Shown piece after piece: positions 6,887 through 9,289 of a stretch of 9,289 bases of DNA (the stretch's first letter is position 1; each line of letters opens with the position of its first letter). The notes under the pieces are model-generated. The model searched no databases and was not told the origin of the DNA. It saw nothing but the letters and a program-made list of their open reading frames with translations. The translations under genes and the position numbers were made by a program. The stretch comes from Rhodospirillales bacterium (GTDB lineage: Bacteria; Pseudomonadota; Alphaproteobacteria; CACIAM-22H2), in assembly GCA_016195145.1 (NCBI GenBank), contig JACQAF010000183.1:1-9289 (forward strand), written 5' to 3'.

Positions 6887-7513
6887 ATGGACATCACCGA
6901 ATCGATCATCCGTCGTATCGACGAGGGGCGCCGCGCCGCCGGGCTGCTCACCGTCGAGGAAACGCTCGCCCTCGCCGAACGCGGCAATGTCGTGTTCGAC
7001 CCGTTTTCGACCCTGATCGCCCGGGCCGCCCTCATCGGCACGGGGAACTGTTTCTATCCGTCGGTCATACTGCTCTGTGCCGATCTATCGGAGCTGACTG
7101 TCGGCGATGAAAACCGGTTCTATCCGGGAACCATCCTTGCCGCCGAGGGCGGATCGATCGCCATCGGCCATCGCAACCAGTTCGGCGAAGGCGGCTTCAT
7201 CGCCCGGGCCAACCGGCCCGATGCCCGGATTGTTATCGGCGACCGGGGCCGGTATCGAGGCGGCGCGGCGGTCTACGGGCAAAGCCGGCTCGGCACGGGC
7301 ACCCAGCTTCTCGGCCAGATCAACGCCGACAACTGCGTTCTTGAGGCGGGGGAGGATCACACCCATCCCGATCCCGACAGTCGCGGCGGTCTGCTCAAAG
7401 GAAGCGGCAACGCCCGGGGCCTTACCGTCCCCAAGGGGCATGTGATCGCCGGTCATGGCGGATTCGCGCCGGGCGACATGCGCCGGCAGTCGTTTTATCA
7501 CCCCAAAAGCTAG
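6887..7513 (+). CDS. Left-handed beta-helix (hexapeptide-like) protein of unknown function
   Basis: The product has 208 residues, with a helical N-terminus (about 1-35, including VEETLALAERG) followed by repeated turns of the form I/V-G-x-x-N-x-F/Y: IGTGNCFYP (50-58), VGDENRFYP (72-80), IGHRNQFGE (93-101), IGDRGRYRG (117-125) and LGTGTQLLG (135-143). These rungs indicate a trimeric LpxA-like left-handed parallel beta-helix, a fold found in acyl- and sugar-transferases, carbonic anhydrases and purely structural proteins such as dynactin p25/p27. I see no catalytic signature that identifies an acyltransferase. The C-terminus ends in a Gly/His-rich stretch (HVIAGHGGFAPGDM). I chose ATG 6887 over an in-frame ATG at 6827 because the intervening 20 residues are Arg/Pro/Cys-rich and look non-coding. 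It is divergent from the aminotransferase gene and convergent with the peroxidase gene. Confidence 0.75.
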   Translation: MDITESIIRRIDEGRRAAGLLTVEETLALAERGNVVFDPFSTLIARAALIGTGNCFYPSVILLCADLSELTVGDENRFYPGTILAAEGGSIAIGHRNQFGEGGFIARANRPDARIVIGDRGRYRGGAAVYGQSRLGTGTQLLGQINADNCVLEAGEDHTHPDPDSRGGLLKGSGNARGLTVPKGHVIAGHGGFAPGDMRRQSFYHPKS

Positions 7514-7517
7514 CCGG

Positions 7518-8078
7518 TCAGCGCGCCAACGCGCCCTCGACCGCGGCGGTGACGTCCTTCGACATCGGCGTTACCGCCGACGGCCACGCCCCGACCAGCG
7601 CCCCATCGGGGCCGACCAAGTATTTGTGGAAGTTCCAGCGCGGGGCCGCCCCCTCGCCGAGCTCGGCCGCGATCCAGCGGTAGAACGGATGCGCCGCGCC
7701 GCCGATCACCTGCTCCTTGCGCGACAGCGGAAAGGACACATCGTAGCCGGCGCAGAAGGTCTTGATCTCGGCGGCGGTGCCGGGCTCCTGCGCGCCGAAA
7801 TCGTTCGACGGCACGCCGAGCACGACCAGCCCGCGCCCGCGATAGGCTCGCCACAGCGCTTCCAGCCCCTCGTATTGCGGGGTGAAGCCGCAGAACGAGG
7901 CGGTGTTGACGACCAGCACCGCCTTACCGCGGAAGCCCTTCATCGGCAGGGGCTCGCCGTCGATCGAGACGAAATCGAAATCATGCGCGCTCATCTTCCT
8001 CCCTCCCGCCGCGCGGGCGATTCCCGCCGGCAGCAAGAGACCGCCAGCCAAAAGGCCGAGAACGTTTCGCCGTTTCAT
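7518..8078 (-). CDS. Glutathione peroxidase-family protein, predicted exported (thioredoxin-type)
   Basis: This 186-residue thiol peroxidase reduces hydrogen or lipid peroxides. The peroxidatic Cys63 lies in NTASFCGFTPQYEGL (58-72), followed by PSNDFGAQEPG (90-100) with active-site Gln97, and Trp148-Asn149 in RWNFHKYL (147-154), completing the Cys-Gln-Trp-Asn tetrad. Cys109 in FCAGYDVSFP is at the resolving-cysteine position of thioredoxin-dependent family members, so thioredoxin is a likelier reductant than glutathione. The N-terminus MKRRNVLGLLAGGLLLP... ends in ARA/A near residue 24 and looks like a signal peptide; the paired arginines make Tat export possible, though the motif is not canonical. 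ATG 8076-8078 has GGAGG seven bases upstream. The frame is open further upstream to 8474, but that extension overlaps the next gene and would bury the signal peptide. It lies 28 bp after the molybdopterin gene. Confidence 0.95.
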   Translation of the reverse strand: MKRRNVLGLLAGGLLLPAGIARAAGGRKMSAHDFDFVSIDGEPLPMKGFRGKAVLVVNTASFCGFTPQYEGLEALWRAYRGRGLVVLGVPSNDFGAQEPGTAAEIKTFCAGYDVSFPLSRKEQVIGGAAHPFYRWIAAELGEGAAPRWNFHKYLVGPDGALVGAWPSAVTPMSKDVTAAVEGALAR

Positions 8079-8106
8079 CGTCGTCCCTCCATCCGCGCAG
8101 GCGCGC

Positions 8107-8772
8107 CTAGCTGTAGCGTTCCTCAAGCCAGGGATCGCCGTGATTGTGATAGCCGCGCACTTCCCAGAAGCCGGGCTTGTCCTCGGCGACGAATTCGAGC
8201 CGGGTGAGCCACTTGGCGCTTTTCCACAAATAGAGCTTGGGCAGCACGAGCCGCACCGGCCCGCCATGCTCGGCGACGATCGGCTTGCCTTCCCAGCGGC
8301 AGGCGAGCAGCACGTCCTCGCCGGCAAACGCCTCAAACGGCACGTTGGTCGTATAGCCGTCGAAGCTGTGCTGGATGACAAATTTCGCTTCCGGCTTCGG
8401 CTTGACGATGTCGAGAAGATGGCGCGTCGCCACGCCCTCCCATTTATTGTCGAAGCGCGACCACGCGGTGACACAGTGAATATCGGATGTCATCGTCGCC
8501 TGCGGCTGCGCCTTGTAGTCGGCCCATGACCACGCGGTCGGGTTTTCGACCAGCCCGTCGATATCGAGCCGCCATTTAGCCGCCGGGATTTCCGGCTGGA
8601 TGCCGAGATCGAGCACCGGCCAGTTCTTGACCTCGCGCTGGCCGGGGGGCAGGCGGTTGGCGTCGGGCGTGCCGGTCTTGACGGTCAGCAGCCGGCCTTC
8701 GCCGGCCCATTTCTGCTTGGTTTCGATCAGCTTGCGTTTGACCTTGCCGAGCAGCGTCGCATCGTCGGCCAT
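8107..8772 (-). CDS. Sulfite-oxidase-like molybdopterin-dependent oxidoreductase
   Basis: The 221-residue protein is essentially one oxidoreductase molybdopterin-binding (sulfite oxidase/YuiH-like) domain. Cys100 in SDIHCVTAWSRFDNKWEG is the expected molybdenum ligand. PVLDLGIQPEIP (52-63) and WRLDIDGLVENP (67-78) form the usual N-terminal block. HGGPVRLVLPKLYLWKSAKW (169-188) and a C-terminal FWEVRGYHNHGDPW are typical of the group. There is no signal peptide, heme domain or C-terminal dimerisation domain, so it differs from true sulfite oxidase and from the Tat-exported MsrP (YedY). The electron partner and substrate are unknown. The ATG at 8770-8772 follows AGGAG with a 9-base gap. It precedes the peroxidase gene in a likely two-gene operon. 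Confidence 0.92.
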   Translation of the reverse strand: MADDATLLGKVKRKLIETKQKWAGEGRLLTVKTGTPDANRLPPGQREVKNWPVLDLGIQPEIPAAKWRLDIDGLVENPTAWSWADYKAQPQATMTSDIHCVTAWSRFDNKWEGVATRHLLDIVKPKPEAKFVIQHSFDGYTTNVPFEAFAGEDVLLACRWEGKPIVAEHGGPVRLVLPKLYLWKSAKWLTRLEFVAEDKPGFWEVRGYHNHGDPWLEERYS

Positions 8773-8881
8773 GCTCTCTATCTCCTGGCTCGCGGGTTCT
8801 CCCCGGACCCTTATATAGGATCGCCGATGCTAGCCGGTATCCCCGCCGCCCTCAAACCCGCGTGAACGGAGACTTGATAAA
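8773..8881. other. Intergenic junction between GC-rich core and AT-richer right end
   Basis: These 109 bp separate the molybdopterin gene from the right-edge reading frame. On the minus strand a CCTATATAAGG stretch near 8811-8821 could supply a -10 for the molybdopterin operon, but no matching -35 is visible. No tRNA, direct repeat or attachment site is seen. Base composition falls just beyond this spacer. Confidence 0.3.
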
Positions 8882-9289
8882 CTATCCGCCTTTTGCTGCG
8901 CCAGGGTCTTGCCGAACGATGAAGTGCATAGGTTTGACAACCCGCTCTTTCGGCTTCATTCCCTCGATAGCGATCTGCCCTTCGTTGCGCATTTCGATAG
9001 CTATATCGCTTGCGTTGCTTTTCGTGACATATGGTATTTGGAGAAGAGCGCCTAGAATCTGGGAAAATTGAACCCGTGGATATTTAGTGACGAGATCGTC
9101 AAACCGCCTTCTCGCCAATGCAAAATTCTGTTTCTGTCTATCTGTAAATCCATACGATAGATTCACTTGATCTGATGGCCCGTATAAATCGGACATCCCA
9201 GTTTTTTCTTCTCGATTTTGATGCTTAGCTACTGTTCGAATTCGCCCTTGCTCCAATATTGCCTTTTTCTCGACCTCACGAAATTCCAC
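8882..9289 (-). CDS. Partial unidentified protein, C-terminal part; possible winged-helix tail
   Basis: The reading frame is open from the right edge to a TAG at 8882-8884, giving 135 residues. The first codon seen is GTG, but the frame may continue beyond the window, so this is probably the C-terminal end of a longer protein. It is charged, with no signal peptide or membrane segment. Residues about 50-75 form a likely amphipathic helix (RQKQNFALARRRFDDLV). Residues about 76-125 have a helix-turn-helix-then-wing look (VQFSQILGALL, SNASDIAIEMRNEGQIAI, then a basic KPKERVVKP strand). The tail faintly resembles the C-terminus of TcmP three-Cys-motif partner proteins, recalled from memory and not aligned. 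My count for 8941-9289 is about 45% GC, far below the rest, with AT-rich codons, suggesting transfer. Function is unassigned. Confidence 0.55.
   Translation of the reverse strand: MEFREVEKKAILEQGRIRTVAKHQNREEKTGMSDLYGPSDQVNLSYGFTDRQKQNFALARRRFDDLVTKYPRVQFSQILGALLQIPYVTKSNASDIAIEMRNEGQIAIEGMKPKERVVKPMHFIVRQDPGAAKGG

Noticed and set aside
7455..8207. Plus-strand 250-residue open frame opposite the peroxidase gene
   Set aside because: It overlaps the end of the beta-helix gene and runs antisense to a peroxidase with an intact active site; arginine-rich with no recognisable domain.
7518..8474. Peroxidase read as a 318-residue fusion starting at 8474
   Set aside because: The extra N-terminal part is an out-of-frame reading of the molybdopterin gene, and the internal ATG at 8078 has a ribosome site and begins a signal peptide.
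8107..8772. Periplasmic methionine sulfoxide reductase MsrP (YedY)
   Set aside because: The protein lacks a Tat signal peptide and is shorter than MsrP, and no MsrQ-type membrane partner is adjacent; a YuiH/sulfite-oxidase-like label is safer.
1..9289. CRISPR arrays, insertion sequences, tRNA or rRNA genes
   Set aside because: No spaced repeats, transposase motifs, terminal inverted repeats or cloverleaf-like stretches were seen on either strand.

Overview
The window is high-GC DNA, well above 60% over most of its length, with gene content and sequence character typical of an alphaproteobacterium. That placement is inferred from family resemblance and base composition; no rRNA or tRNA is present to confirm it. 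Most of the window is ordinary metabolic DNA. The last ~410 bases drop to about 45% GC and look like the edge of something acquired.

Positions 1-6739 form a minus-strand cluster, read right to left: a PLP-dependent class V aminotransferase of the isopenicillin-N-epimerase-like group (5555-6739), glycerol kinase glpK (4112-5479), then the complete membrane and binding-protein part of a Ugp-type sn-glycerol-3-phosphate (G3P) ABC importer: ugpB (2637-3968), ugpA (1695-2576), ugpE (847-1695) and the ATPase ugpC (1-831, cut by the left edge). UgpB captures G3P in the periplasm, UgpA and UgpE form the channel and UgpC drives it. GlpK makes the same product, G3P, from glycerol, so the cluster supplies one metabolite by two routes. 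No G3P dehydrogenase or glycerophosphodiesterase gene is in view.

The notable anomaly is GlpK. It is 455 residues, against about 500 for the family, and nearly all the deficit is one in-frame gap of about 40 residues just before the catalytic GIAGDQ motif. The missing piece corresponds to the segment that carries the fructose-1,6-bisphosphate regulatory loop in E. coli GlpK and the HPr-phosphorylated histidine in enterococcal GlpK. A second feature of interest is a 12-bp hairpin between ugpB and ugpA that is better paired in the mRNA than on the opposite strand.

A 147-bp divergent spacer (6740-6886) leads to a plus-strand gene for a left-handed beta-helix (hexapeptide-like) protein of unknown role (6887-7513). 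Its stop lies 4 bp from the stop of a convergent minus-strand pair: a signal-bearing glutathione-peroxidase-family protein (7518-8078) preceded by a sulfite-oxidase-like molybdopterin protein (8107-8772). These two are 28 bp apart and probably cotranscribed.

From about 8880 to the right edge the base composition and codon use change. A partial minus-strand reading frame there (8882-9289) encodes a charged C-terminal region with a possible winged-helix tail, faintly like TcmP (three-Cys-motif partner) proteins. I found no complete undescribed system in the window. If one exists nearby, the right edge is the likeliest place.
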